Below are positions 58,301 through 64,000 of a stretch of DNA of 64,000 nt, one piece after another (positions within the stretch are counted from its first letter, which is position 1; each line of letters opens with the position of its first letter). The DNA lies in assembly GCA_910586925.1 (NCBI GenBank), contig CAJUKG010000004.1, positions 1-64,000 on the forward strand, read 5' to 3'. The notes beneath the pieces are model-generated. The model ran no database searches and was not told the DNA's origin. It saw only the letters and a list, made by a program, of their open reading frames with translations. The position numbers were made by a program, and so were the translations under genes. This DNA comes from an uncultured Christensenellaceae bacterium (lineage in GTDB: Bacteria > Bacillota > Clostridia > Christensenellales > Pumilibacteraceae).

Positions 58301-60639
58301 GGGTTCTTATGAGCTTCCACAGTTGCGGTAACTTCGCTCGAATTTACCCAATGTCCGTTGAGCTGTTTTACGTAATCGAATCCGAACGACGATCCCGACA
58401 AACGCTTCGTGTAGGTGTATGTGATACTGCAACCGTCGCCATTTTTCGCAAAATTGTAAAGTTTGTCGTAATCGGAGTCGTTGTAAAATCTGTCGTCTAT
58501 ATCCGATCCCGCTATTTTGACGTTCGTGCCGTCCTCGCTCTCGATATGCGCCGTGACGGGAATGAGATAAAGCAACTCCGCAGGAGCCTTTTTCATATTG
58601 GCGGGAGCATTGTCGCGACTCGCTTTGTCGTCGAAAATAAGATAGCGGGTATTCGTCGCATTTGTAAACGCATCCGACGGCACGTCGTATTTTCCTTCCT
58701 CGTTTTTATGGAAATAATACCACTGATGATTGCCGTTTACGATAGAATCATCGGAATTCGCCTTGCCGCCGAACGATTTCGATCCGAACACCGCGGCATA
58801 AGTTTCCATATACCGAACGTGCGAACCTTCGAATGCGCTTGTGCCTATAATGTGCACCGCTTTCGACATGACGATATTGCTGCACCAAGTATTTTTGGCG
58901 AACTCGGCGGCAACGTCGTATCTGTCTATAACGGATTCGATACTGTTTCTTACCTTCAGACCGTCCGAGTTGATAAAGTCGTACGCTATACCGTTGCGAT
59001 ACGGACTGTCGTCGGATATTTTATCGGGGAAATAATACACGGTCTTTCCGTCGCTGTCCGTTTTACCCGAAAGACCGAGCGCGTACCACGACCCGTTTTC
59101 GTAGTTATGCGACGACGTAAGTCCCGACAGAGCTTTGCCCGTGTTGTTTTGGCACAAAAAGAATCCGTTGACGCCGTTATCGCCTTTCGTGCCGCCGATA
59201 ACATACAATTTACTTTTGCTGTCGTCTGTCGCTTTATTGAATATTACGGCTTCGAGAAACGAAAATTTATCGTCTATTGATGCGGGAACCGAAACGTCTT
59301 TCAGCTTCTTGCATCCCTCGAAAACATTGCTGCCTATGCCGTCGGCGGGAATTTCGGGTATAGATATGTGCAACAAAGAGCTACAGCCGGCAAACGCATT
59401 CCCGCCAAGACTTTTCACCGATGACGGAATGTTGACGTCCACCAACTGCATATCGCCGTAAAAAGCATCGTTGCCTATCGACGTTACGCCGGGAATGCCC
59501 TTGCTTGCGTTTTCGCTCGGCATTATAAAAAAACGTATGTTGTCGCAGTCGGCAAACGCACTTTTCCCGACTGCGTTGTTAATTTTGGAACGATTTCCGC
59601 CAAACGCATTACCTACCCTATCTTTATCGTACCCGCCGTCTTTATCGGTAGTGACGCTGCCGTTAAAAGTCACGGTGTTACTGCCGCCCGCGATGCTCGT
59701 CAGTTTACTCGTTTCGTTGAAGTAAACGCCGATCAACCGTTCGCGCGGCTGCCACATGTTCGGAGTTTGAGAGTCACGATCGTTAATAGAAAGAAACGCG
59801 CCGAAATCGGTAAAACTCGAGTTGAACGTTTTGGTACTCGTCGTTTCCGGACCGTTACCCTGTATCGAATTGTAATGCGCAGTCTTTGTCCCGTCCTCGG
59901 CGACCGTAACGTACGCGCCGTTACCTTGCCCTATCCGAGTAACGTCGTCGGGAACGATCAATGCGTATTTATTGCCTTTTGTCAAATACCATGACGATTC
60001 GCCGTATTCGTAATACATGGCGACTTGACCTTTGTCATTCAAGCCGTTCTCGTCAATGGCGGTAAACGTATCGGTCGCCTTGCGCGCAATACCCACGATA
60101 CCCGGTTTCCAACCGTGCAGTACGCGTTCCGTCTTATCGCCCACCGTATATGTAGTAGTATAAATATAACTCTCTACGTTAAAAAATCGCCCGCGCGGAA
60201 TTTGATAAACGTTGTTCGTCGTCTTGCCGTCAAGGTCTTTTGCGACGGCATTCGCGTTGTCGAGATATACGATATTGTTCTGCCTGTCGACGATGCGAAG
60301 CACCGAGTCGCCTTGCTTTACTTCCTCATAATAAACATTTGCGGCAATGTCCTCATAGTACCGATCTCCGTTGTCTTTCGTCTTTATTTCGGCGGCGTCT
60401 ATACCCGCAATGCCTTCCAAGCTCGTCGCTTTTTGGGCAAGCGGACCGATAACCCAATCTATGGGGTAACGGTTGTACAGGTCGAGCATGGTTATGCGTC
60501 CTTCTGCCTGCGCGGGGATCGCGTTGCCCTCGTCGCCGAACATAGGAGTCGCCGCGACGAACGCACCCAATGCCAAAAACACCGCGATAATCGCGGACAC
60601 GAAAACCCAAATCCTTTGCCTAATCTTCGACTTTACCAT
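43294..60639 (-). CDS. Giant repeat-rich surface protein, 5,781 residues
   Basis: One uninterrupted frame of 17.3 kb. A signal peptide-like N-terminus (RIWVFVSAIIAVFLALGAFV) is followed by a region with BspA-like leucine-rich segments at about residues 315-600 (AFADCDNIRFF, GNDAFYGDMQLVDVNIPSSV, GGNAFAGCSSLLHISIP). Beta-rich domains continue to about 1475. About 40 tandem repeats of 85-145 residues then run to about 5740. Each starts with a Trp motif (AW or SW, then W.YG), has a central V.YT segment, and ends AGTYTVTA.V....NYT.L...VTI. A membrane helix (LNIVLGLIACVIAVVVIIFA) and a short basic tail close it, without LPxTG. Likely an adhesin or cell-envelope fibre. Met at 60639 has a GGGAG site upstream. 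Confidence 0.92.
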   Translation of the reverse strand: MVKSKIRQRIWVFVSAIIAVFLALGAFVAATPMFGDEGNAIPAQAEGRITMLDLYNRYPIDWVIGPLAQKATSLEGIAGIDAAEIKTKDNGDRYYEDIAANVYYEEVKQGDSVLRIVDRQNNIVYLDNANAVAKDLDGKTTNNVYQIPRGRFFNVESYIYTTTYTVGDKTERVLHGWKPGIVGIARKATDTFTAIDENGLNDKGQVAMYYEYGESSWYLTKGNKYALIVPDDVTRIGQGNGAYVTVAEDGTKTAHYNSIQGNGPETTSTKTFNSSFTDFGAFLSINDRDSQTPNMWQPRERLIGVYFNETSKLTSIAGGSNTVTFNGSVTTDKDGGYDKDRVGNAFGGNRSKINNAVGKSAFADCDNIRFFIMPSENASKGIPGVTSIGNDAFYGDMQLVDVNIPSSVKSLGGNAFAGCSSLLHISIPEIPADGIGSNVFEGCKKLKDVSVPASIDDKFSFLEAVIFNKATDDSKSKLYVIGGTKGDNGVNGFFLCQNNTGKALSGLTSSHNYENGSWYALGLSGKTDSDGKTVYYFPDKISDDSPYRNGIAYDFINSDGLKVRNSIESVIDRYDVAAEFAKNTWCSNIVMSKAVHIIGTSAFEGSHVRYMETYAAVFGSKSFGGKANSDDSIVNGNHQWYYFHKNEEGKYDVPSDAFTNATNTRYLIFDDKASRDNAPANMKKAPAELLYLIPVTAHIESEDGTNVKIAGSDIDDRFYNDSDYDKLYNFAKNGDGCSITYTYTKRLSGSSFGFDYVKQLNGHWVNSSEVTATVEAHKNPVLDNMTSTKWYSSDGYTAVTTADNGYNTNTTTRVDIYTRYIAAPTADGQSFTAENQPTVNYTFGGEEVGEDKSLDFLTALKLDNNVFDAANNINRYKIVNDFDGDKTNSVSFVYASGGNYGMKVENVQNAGTYTMHVALDPHWGEWSNEYAAKFVGKVTVDTCKVTIENIDEIPEFEAELPNGTVTDLKGNSNTLYRYDNSWYLTRQGGKDEITSVSVTNGYIYTASAVGGNVDITIRPKLAKDTVYSAEATRGQSYASASGEYYAYFTFKMPIISGTQNESNYEFLYNGTDTLNDHERGIMYDKSKASRLSLEIRKRWYIVTKTNMFVDSEATDITDDTPTFVLATGADGKTKLTWGYDEFDGITVHNPKLAYTDENSDAAPTAVISFKPYGSADTYKIGEIDFAEAGHKTFEHYFNFAMPAGTYTVELNGEEADVGDDKYEAISDVIVIEVTPAEFDATAIGDLAAAFVENGAPKTFEFAYKENTVQLHGDVSELLGALNDSLNKNMTSGVGDKGFWASETPVDGISLYDSEVTMSYNLNRFGNDIYYTVTELSQPSAVDEYIVFYKVSAKNYVSYGGAGIGDAARDDYSFKTLIYKNIKVSDLLAAGDYFEDVTYTGFAAQTRVPQSTDFEYAFTDAEGYVNCRDNATVTLALKDTRLARWDLTGVDGVKYALTDAGDPSSPLVVTYAIKAADNGWNVQPQMPGWSYNGFDKNKNTVAAGLKFTNAGITIYYRIGRQITNSDSSVSYEWVDVGGTIAAVPEADRKYYFAVNAAGEVTDNAVIGILKGLDAGDYYLASYVTESSDGNVNAYEPDTYSRVVVGQAVNTWTSSPNVIRWTWGDYSKTVNLITAVAEYNTVGLADGETAPVVTYTLLDGEFAKINDALTNFVAPNGVVDEDVATALKALPAGKYYLVTSLEERQNYTAINPRAIYAYDEDGNIVTADGDPVRYDFADAVLNAKLNPVGFDIALASNSWTREPSMTSWAYNSFAASTNFVAGTPRFPESGAVVTYGVKTTPFGSDVVKPVKAEGDDYVVVFTEMTDSVAATLKALPAATAYYFIAWVDGAENMYGDLYVTSSFGVSRVSSNSWKDGKEPTISGWTFGEFNADLVTAGEPVFGDPAKTTFTVEKELGENQYESIPEHDDLAFDALKQKLGDLGAGTYKLTVTSEGGDDKDFAPAIRELRFTVAQAENAWATDNEPSIEGWTYGENSNAPEMGLVDFDAENTVITVEYYRAVLVGGNWVATGDALEKSGDKLGVPSADEKYSAGDYVAVFTAENPDGGNYKKLVKNVYFAIEKVGNDWGTDAADKKLEPETSLEWKWGEAETYLADKIFVNATDKNNAVPTYVIRNISGGSYSETFTDRTALETALHELGVGTYEAVVYVAASANYTAVSKTCQIVVNPATFVWAEDKEPTNGGWKYGDTDKTVFAEPSVVTVLETDTATVKYTVVAKSGTESVTTKYDSYADMSAAVLALGAGTHEITVTVENPNYNTLEKTVTVTVTPATYTWKDVEGATLPNSSWLWNDKWTAADGGREIVHPIAVYSDGSEVEATLKIGETVYTYAELVEYLQGNIDAGSYVVSVTVEQPNRESISTSFTVTVGAAKNNWKEGHSPKQTIDKVYKENITVADLGDVQAEFGTVIFNYKNKDYASDVESEMEELLAAINDSAQGTYTLTVRVDGEDKHFEGIAAYSTSVNVAGIGGAWDNAGDLSPTVNFTYSSTLETDMAAVAIPVKTPEAGLENPKCTYTVTYTAVGASGGSGITLDATTIGEWISKVKEIVLRSDSLLAGTYVIEAAYDPNDSNYAKLEYTVTISVAKATVSWIESTKPLSTYAEEYESFKGVPTPKVTDTTGKSDVHTVTYTVNGEDTVITDLAAYLNGLPVGRYTIAYGLASTDNYTGLDRETFTVDIRKANNDWKNGNVLTALMNVNRGDAFGFTMPEAQFGTVNVTLTMLDGKTKSSPPADTDINDWLASLNLPAGDGYKVSFTVAGTDNYGKLLYDTTLNIKLNANKWTTPPVSGYTWTGTNRTFAKPVAEVNSITVGEDTVDLLRFDIVAVGDGYVAKSGLTWDEFQNEIKMLPSGTFTVTSRIGGKVKDSENASVKKAFEAYNSDYAYVVGTTTIAIDRSGNNFSVTLSGKNWTYKDVVAAAAGEGVKVVIEKPIADNGGNYIVYTVVGTKLDGDDVKITVDPKNCEGDTDEEKAINAFAKFIEELNKLEAGTYTVTANIPQSEEYGAAVTSAVYTVGKITTAWNKTDAELNAFNGKTATYGSADSVLNTLYPTDLALANRVGATVVYSFDGKVLVNDPSTPMIDEGTWLYALMNCDAGMHTLTAFVASDNNYTALSLTITITIEAAPLSWKNQDKLQDNAEWIWHDAGNTELVAPELSGWKDAEGGDVVYMLTDNGNNGALLPVDGENFETTDWNKVIAALKNQRAGTYTVKASVTDPKGNHTSVSHAIRVVVGKVVTAWSNDDLPTELGWTYGDKTHDKLPTLRLENRDEADLGKIKYSYKTSPNGESTTLVSDWNSFINGEHAGTYYFTAFLEGDENHTDLTYEVRVTIAQVVTAWKGYTEEQLESMKSLSWSFGGTAKTLPTLELANRPSDDIVFTVTYNGGTPVTISSDWNGYIAGKPQGTYVFTATVIGNTDYTALSYTSTVVIGGFTVEWTNQADLTEYGNSVTFDYGAATDLPVPATNWEEGTVVFAIDGKEIELKEGEDWNKALVGIDNGTYVLTATVKGDDSHNDLTYAISVTIKPITLAWKTGTTQGNAAWTYIDGEKNYPALVMPELVGWDQSNVVYTIVDGDNRPVNIVGTSDGWANVVGTLKTQNNGAYTVTAAVADPKGNHTSLTHSFTVTINPAPTSWSNLTDLDENKNLVWTWGESATNTAPTKPVLDGWAQENVNYTIKNSKNSTFELEPATAGADDAKWSQVLNTLAGLDCDTYTIAASVADASGNHTSLTYEMTVRIDKAVTAWVDADKLATELSWNYGDDPDKLPALDIANWFVASETDPTLNAKLDDIEYYYRKSLTAGETQLTEDWNTFIGKQPAGTYYFRAFLKGDVNHTDLAYNLRVTIGGHQTAWKNQDALTACGTSVSWNYGATPVVIPMPVPNWTTTVTYYLDGVAIAIADGEDWNKALDGKGHGTYVLSAVAAGDGSHEELTWEVTVAINVVPTSWKDGTLQGDVTWTYIDDAAKNYPALKMPELVGWAQSNVVYTVVTAGGVSIKLDGDEISTDDWNKVLAALHAQNHGAYTVTASASDAAGNYESRTHSFTVTINPLATVWENNDELVKNENRTWDYGFEPDLPVPQANWNATVAYYLVTDTTETLITSGTWNDELAGKPVGSYKVKAVVTDPLGNHTAKEFVINVTIDKVAVTWSGVSKDAYTWTWDPEKGYTDLPAAAIPSWDKAPATLVYTLTQVGASGTIISDGDFTVVRDKLKEQGIGTYTLTATVVADGNHTAAPNVQTVVINPARNDWAVKPNNPAIVWVYGSAENDAIVFEPQNNKDNAVIRINDKVWKAAEGQTLNDYLATLGKGEYVIEVEVPAVNNYTEISARVTLTVNFAPNEWTTKMAMGNDGVEAADGAVANVGWTWNNGAIKTVFTAPVSAVGETTLTVSKISGEVVEVVISATLRYEVKDGKRVANANDLNAFLARLYALDAGNYKIAAAVAQTDNYEALTSDEILFVVKQAKNSWTTEPIVKSAIFGSNSPVPESAANFGGELVKYSYAPAKVSDPARIDITTAEGKTFADSLTWQDGAPIEAARYYVRGTISATVNYAGLDFATAFNIGAGTNAWVNMPGVIAWNWNDYKREVNLFSGSARNNGTAKFSIYKTGADGQKTTLSADADFVVTNGANITTAQREMLTDFELVEVTVGNSKRMYVSEELAVVLNAIRPGTYILDVHVDGGASLQPLDGTATFVVGKASNGWKDNGSVPNVLSFTYGGFENNYFTAGVATYGTNNVSYKVTGTLLDGTTVVASEVLGSTAAVTAYLNELSAGSYMLSAWATANENDTFMPFYSESSPYLVQFNVTRAENGWAVNKAPAASVSDYYVNIKADDYTLATLKFAAPEAKSGTNVLFEILAGDQSGLNKANIAYANLLDEIKKLGAGSYIIRSSVAQSTDYTAISADTSLEIKRQSNAFTALLEKDGELYTATVEGAWHEGDGNDISKFVKAEATYGSTTISYAFGGTSYAYDDVIAELKNLGAGTYTVSVKLAQTDEYVGLAGTVTVVIKPAANTWQDGWTIQNSVKHKNTVATTWNWSKDTEAVKWVGVKPQHGNIVNVRISRKTEPEKSIHYFTIDTSKEFDRQVAAVGSALSSLGAGSYILTVSAPVGQNWAAIADNTLELTVNQAPDNKWGDGDGNFKPTFVGADDRPLENNTWNYGTSAKPFAKSTYGEYTVDYYVYDGNAQDNKGKRLDQKPTDAGKYVAVFSVDTTLEYGGLIENVVFTINKIEYKDYAVLPGIKSWTWDTYDREVNLFSGSALSQGAVSYDILDADGNVVTVDGVKLEGIKLVDEDGNHNGDPSIDLYVPVASARAGEPTAEFIARLLGGDYVLRVSFDETTNYTSFYQDVPFTIGIAHNNWDVTPSVSPWSVNHWNAEESTPQAMSTYGEPEITIVGVTDNITYYRAKYSIADGKYIAEVNILNSAPAGRYTMTTTVAAEAGKYNSAPDSSFTFQIFVMGSASEKNDWLTYPAISSWKANVDNMFGEIIGSPIRGLPYFEFYTAKIENGVPTLGDLVEAGEDTVTVEKGTKYDRDFVVPMAPGTYFMVGHAVYKAGGGIVEADTLETKPIMFTIGNRDNAFEQDARIDTILYLGEKDSWKLPTAKATLGDSEIEFTYIDAETGEELGNAVPTAPGKYILRATAVAKYSTPIVSEIEFTVALSQNGWVNDKSPTIDSWSEENSDNAPNPVGEAKHGSIVYTYINTLEPEVVLTEKPTAEGTYIMIARVELDGYVTLESTYEFTIEAAFDRDLVTLNIVLGLIACVIAVVVIIFAVRRYKENG
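48465..51228 (-). repeat. Internal block duplication in the giant protein gene
   Basis: Repeats 16-20 of the giant protein (about 49726-51228) and 21-24 (about 48465-49725) correspond in order. Examples are TELGWTYGD with TELSWNYGD, and GTTQGNAAWTYIDGEKNYPA with GTLQGDVTWTYIDDAAKNYPA. DWNKAL and GNHTSL motifs recur throughout. Repeat 18 has no partner. Confidence 0.7.
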
Positions 60640-60762
60640 AATTGCACGCTCTCCCGATAAGTCAACGTTAAAAATTCTATACGTGATATGTAGTTGATAG
60701 ATACATGTATTCGCGCCGCGCCGACGGGGGCACTCCACCCGATATACCGTATTAGTATCATA

Positions 60763-60791
60763 AGTTTAGCACATACGAAAACCGCTGTCAA
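60763..60791 (-). promoter_or_regulatory. Promoter of the giant surface protein operon
   Basis: TTGACA (60786-60791) and TAAACT (60763-60768) with 17 bp between them, minus strand. The leader is about 115 nt. Confidence 0.75.
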
Positions 60792-61198
60792 GTACATGAA
60801 AGATTATTTCACAAATAATTTTACACAAACTCCCAAATTTTCCCTAAAATCGGCGGAATATATGCGATTTACGCGCGTTTTGCCATACATACGTGCGTTA
60901 TTATATCGTATGCGCGTTTTGCCCGCGATTTTCGCATACCGTGTATGCGATTTCGCTTAAAATTCATTGCAATGTGTCATTACGCTTAAATTACACAATC
61001 TATCGAAATTTTTTCATTATACGCCGAAACGGACAACCATGTGTGAGTTTTGCACGACTGTTTCGCCCGTTCGCCCGTTATTCGTATGTGAAAACACTTT
61101 CCAAAATGTGAAAACCGACTGCCCGCAATACAGCCCGAAAAAGACACCGAAACGCGCGAAACGGTACACAAACAGAGGTTCGCGAAAAACATAAAAAT

Positions 61199-61351
61199 CA
61201 TTCCGAACGCAGTGAAGAATCTTCTCTTTTTTGTCATTCCGAGCATAGCGAGGAATCTCATAAGACCCGATGATCGGAACGATTACAATAAACCAAAAAC
61301 ACCCTGTCATTTCGACCGAACGAGCAAAGCGAGGGCGCGGAGAAATCTCAT
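61199..61351. repeat. Cluster of TCATTCCGA...GAATCTC repeats
   Basis: Three related copies lie at about 61199-61226, 61232-61261 and 61307-61351 in the gap 60640-61422, which has no gene. They share a TCATT(C/T)CGA start, a CGCAGTGA/AGCGAGG-type middle, and a GAATCT(C/T) or AAATCTC end. Apart from the giant-gene promoter and the guaA terminator, nothing else is visible in this gap. Confidence 0.7.
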
Positions 61352-61370
61352 GCGAAACGAATTTTCAATT

Positions 61371-61400
61371 AAAAAAGAGGGCGTATTGCAGCCCTCTTTC
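61371..61400 (-). terminator. guaA terminator
   Basis: Minus-strand hairpin AAAGAGGGC-TGCAATAC-GCCCTCTTT followed by a T run, 23 bp after the guaA stop. Confidence 0.88.
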
Positions 61401-61422
61401 GGGAAATATAATATGCTTATTT

Positions 61423-62958
61423 TTATTCAAGCTCAATCGTCGCGGGGGGTTTACTCGTAATGTCGTACACGACGCGATTGACGTGTTTCACCTCGTTGAC
61501 TATTCTGTCCGAAATGTTTTGCAACACTTCAAACGGGATACGCGCCCAATCGGCTGTCATGCCGTCCACGCTCGTCACCGCGCGAAGCACCACCGTGTAA
61601 TCGTAAGTGCGCTCGTCGCCCATGACGCCCACCGTTCTTATGTTCGTGAGCGCGGCGAAATACTGCCAGATCTCGCGGTCGAGTTTATTCTTCGCTATCT
61701 CGTCGCGGAATATGAAGTCCGCTTCGCGGAGTATCGCGAGCTTGTCGGGCGTAATGTCGCCGATTATGCGTATGGCAAGCCCCGGTCCGGGGAACGGCTG
61801 ACGCATGACGACGTTTTCAGGCAGTCCGAGTTCGAATCCGAGCCGCCGCACTTCGTCTTTGAACAGCAAGCGCAACGGTTCTATCAGTTCTTTGAACTTT
61901 ATCGCGGCAGGCAGTCCGCCGACGTTGTGGTGACTCTTTATCTTTGCGGAATGGTTAAGCCCGCTTTCTATCACGTCGGGATAAATGGTGCCCTGCACGA
62001 GATAGTCCACCGCGCCGCCCATCTTTTTGCCTTCGTCCTCGAACACTCGAATGAACTCCTCGCCGATGATCTTGCGCTTCGCCTCGGGTTCGGTAACGCC
62101 CGCGAGCTTTTTCAAAAACCTATCGGACGCGTCGACGGCGACGAGGTTCATGCCCTGCTCGTCGCGGAACACCCGCACCACTTCCGCCGCCTCGTCCTTG
62201 CGAAGCAAGCCGTGATCGACGAATATGCACTTTAATTGCGGGCACGCTCTGTGCACGAGCGCAGCGGCGACCGCCGAGTCCACGCCGCCCGATAGCGCGC
62301 ACACGATAGGACTGTCGCCTATCTTCGCTTTGAGTTCTTTTACGGTACGCTCGATATATCCCGACATCGTCCAATCGCCTTTCGCGCCGCACACGCCGTA
62401 CAGGAAGTTCTTGAGCATTTTGAACCCTTCGGCGGTGTGCATGACCTCGGGGTGGAACTGCACGCCGTACAGCTTTCTCTCGGGATCTTCCATAGCCGCC
62501 ACGGGGCACGTTTCGGTGACGGCGGACGTCACGAAGCCTTGGGGCAGTTTTTCTATGTATATGGTATGGCTCATCCAGCACGTCGATTTTGCGGACACGC
62601 CCTCGAACAGCTTGGATTTTTTCGCTTTTATCGCGAGTTCGCGTCTGCCGTACTCGCGCGGACCGTTACCCACCGCGCCGCCGAGCGTTCCCGCTATGAG
62701 CTGACAGCCGTAACAAATGCCGAGCACGGGTATGCCCATTCCGAGGATTTCCGCGTCGATACGCGGCGCGTTCGGCTCGAGGAGGGACGCGGGTCCGCCC
62801 GTGAATATAATTCCGATCGGGTGTGTTTCCTCTATCTTCTCGCGAATTTTCTCGAAAGATATGAGTTCGCAGTACACGTTTGCTTCGCGTACTCTGCGCG
62901 CTATCAACTGATTGTACTGTCCGCCGAAGTCGACGACGAGCACCGTTTGCTGTGCCAT
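61423..62958 (-). CDS. guaA: GMP synthase (glutamine-hydrolysing)
   Basis: A 511-residue enzyme converting XMP to GMP with ATP and glutamine. The class I amidotransferase domain carries the nucleophile Cys82 in LGICYGCQLIAG (GCQ where GMQ is usual) and the His-Glu pair in VQFHPEVMHT. The ATP pyrophosphatase domain shows CALSGGVDSAVAAALVHRA. The C-terminal dimerisation domain ends NRVVYDITSKPPATIELE. AAGGAG lies before the ATG. It is monocistronic with its own terminator, and complements the hpt and permease salvage genes elsewhere in the window. Confidence 0.99.
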   Translation of the reverse strand: MAQQTVLVVDFGGQYNQLIARRVREANVYCELISFEKIREKIEETHPIGIIFTGGPASLLEPNAPRIDAEILGMGIPVLGICYGCQLIAGTLGGAVGNGPREYGRRELAIKAKKSKLFEGVSAKSTCWMSHTIYIEKLPQGFVTSAVTETCPVAAMEDPERKLYGVQFHPEVMHTAEGFKMLKNFLYGVCGAKGDWTMSGYIERTVKELKAKIGDSPIVCALSGGVDSAVAAALVHRACPQLKCIFVDHGLLRKDEAAEVVRVFRDEQGMNLVAVDASDRFLKKLAGVTEPEAKRKIIGEEFIRVFEDEGKKMGGAVDYLVQGTIYPDVIESGLNHSAKIKSHHNVGGLPAAIKFKELIEPLRLLFKDEVRRLGFELGLPENVVMRQPFPGPGLAIRIIGDITPDKLAILREADFIFRDEIAKNKLDREIWQYFAALTNIRTVGVMGDERTYDYTVVLRAVTSVDGMTADWARIPFEVLQNISDRIVNEVKHVNRVVYDITSKPPATIELE

Positions 62959-63081
62959 ATTTTATCTCCTTGTGAGTTTATTCCGTACAGTTTCGCTACC
63001 GCGTCGAAGCATATCGACGCATATACGCGCTTTAGTCGTTGGCGTGTTTACCGGTAAACTGCGACAATAGAAGTGTTGGAT

Positions 63082-63186
63082 TGCGTCGTGAATTTTCGCG
63101 ATACGAAGGATAAAGACTGCGGTCGTAGTGGAGCTACGTCCGCGGACTTTAGACGAACGCAACGCGGAAATTCATAGCAAGACGAT
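63082..63186. repeat. Long imperfect inverted repeat between typA and guaA
   Basis: Arms of about 50 bp can pair almost end to end (TGAATTTTCGCG with CGCGGAAATTCA; TAAAGAC with GACTTTA; GCGGTCGTAG with CTACGTCCGC), leaving a small loop near GGAG. There is no T tract, so it is not a simple terminator. Possibly a miniature element or processed RNA. Confidence 0.6.
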
Positions 63187-63189
63187 GCT

Positions 63190-64000
63190 TCAATCGTTCG
63201 CATGTTTACCCAAACCCAAAATTTTGGCGCGTTCGCGCATACGCGCGGTGGCGTCGAGAAGGCGTTTTCTTATGCGCAGGCTTTTGGGCGTGACCTCGAG
63301 AATTTCGTCGTCCGCAAGGAACTCTATGCAGTCCTCGAGCGTCATGCGCATGGGCGTGATTAGCTTGAGCGCGTCGTCGCTGCCCGAGCTTCGCGTATTA
63401 GTGAGGTGCTTGCGCTTACACACGTTGACTACTATATCGTCGCCGCGCGGATTGAGTCCCACGACCATGCCCGCATACACGGGCACGCCCGCGCCTATAA
63501 ACAGCGTGCCGCGTTCCTGCGCGTTGAAAAGCCCGTAAACTATCGACTCGCCTTCTTCGTGCGCGATGAGCGAGCCGAACTCGCGGCGGTTGATCTCGCC
63601 CTTGTACGGCTCGTAACCGTCGAACACGCTCGCCATTATGCCCTCGCCCTTTGTATCGGTGAGAAGTTCGCTTTGATACCCGAACATGCCGCGGGCGGGC
63701 ACTTTGAAATTCATTTTGATACGACTGCCGTGCGGGACCATATCGACAAGCTCGCCTTTACGCGTGCCCATTTTGCTCATGATCGTGCCGACGCAACCCT
63801 CGGGCACGTCGATAAATACGCGGTCGATAGGCTCGCACTTCACGCCGTCTATCGTCTTGATGAGAACTTTGGGCATGCTTACCGCAAATTCGTAGCCTGC
63901 GCGGCGCATTGTTTCTATAAGTATCGAGAGGTGCATTTCGCCTCTGCCGCACACGACGAAGCTGTCCGCCGTCGCGCCGTCCGAAACGCGGAGCGACAAG
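63190..64000 (-). CDS. typA: Ribosome-associated GTPase TypA/BipA, C-terminal part
   Basis: The 3' 270 codons of typA; the start and GTPase domain lie beyond the right edge. Visible parts are the EF-G domain III/V-like region (CGRGEMHLSILIETMRRAGYEF; SKMGTRKGELVDMVPHGSR) and the TypA-specific C-terminal domain (FIGAGVPVYAGMVVG, then CKRKHLTNTRSSGSDDALKL). TypA binds the ribosome near the factor site and supports growth at low temperature and under stress. The reading frame is intact to the edge. Confidence 0.97.
   Translation of the reverse strand, partial: LSLRVSDGATADSFVVCGRGEMHLSILIETMRRAGYEFAVSMPKVLIKTIDGVKCEPIDRVFIDVPEGCVGTIMSKMGTRKGELVDMVPHGSRIKMNFKVPARGMFGYQSELLTDTKGEGIMASVFDGYEPYKGEINRREFGSLIAHEEGESIVYGLFNAQERGTLFIGAGVPVYAGMVVGLNPRGDDIVVNVCKRKHLTNTRSSGSDDALKLITPMRMTLEDCIEFLADDEILEVTPKSLRIRKRLLDATARMRERAKILGLGKHAND

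Overview
The window looks like one contig of a low-to-medium GC Gram-positive-type bacterium, most likely an uncultured gut Clostridia (Bacillota). Support comes from several lipoprotein signal peptides, a group II ECF transporter cassette, a zinc-type L33, the classic rpmG-secE-nusG-rplKAJL order, a type II-A CRISPR system, and many near-consensus TTGACA-N17-TATAAT promoters. A Christensenellales-like origin fits the style but is only a guess. Almost every gene lies on the minus strand; the tracrRNA and one DUF4097-type gene are the plus-strand exceptions.

Positions 1-7830 hold a complete type II-A CRISPR-Cas locus read right to left: tracrRNA, cas9, cas1, cas2, csn2, leader, array (23 identical 36-bp repeats inside the window, array apparently continuing past the left edge). 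The tracrRNA gene (7655-7768, plus) sits inside the predicted 5' leader of the cas mRNA (promoter 7798-7826, minus), and its -35 box overlaps the cas9 start region.

Positions 7860-11715 carry the ribosomal and secretion/transcription operon rpmG-secE-nusG-rplK-rplA-rplJ-rplL, with an L10-type RNA leader before rplJ and a terminator-like hairpin just after the operon promoter. Next comes a large TIR-domain, membrane-anchored protein whose natural start is put out of frame by an 11-base G tract (14662-14672), a candidate phase-variable switch.

Positions 14898-20990 form one long operon: a membrane-anchored hypothetical, an AlkD-like DNA repair protein, a LysR regulator, the electron-bifurcating transhydrogenase pair nfnA-nfnB, and a Gfo/Idh/MocA oxidoreductase. 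A purine salvage pair (hpt and a guanine/hypoxanthine permease) follows at 21074-23350. Two paralogous lipoproteins (23694-29420) share a distinctive upstream motif. A galactofuranose-type pair (GT2 glycosyltransferase plus UDP-galactopyranose mutase) lies at 29844-32578.

Positions 32809-41870 hold a DUF4097-type protein, a small zinc ribbon, the operon ecfA1-ecfA2-ecfT-truA-rsmF-like-SIMPL, another lipoprotein and a small orphan. Positions 41963-60791 are an operon for a 5,781-residue surface protein (signal peptide, BspA-like leucine-rich region, about 40 tandem beta-sandwich-like repeats, C-terminal membrane helix) translationally coupled to a membrane protein and a coiled-coil protein. 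guaA and the 3' part of typA close the window. Intergenic gaps contain at least three families of dispersed short repeats.
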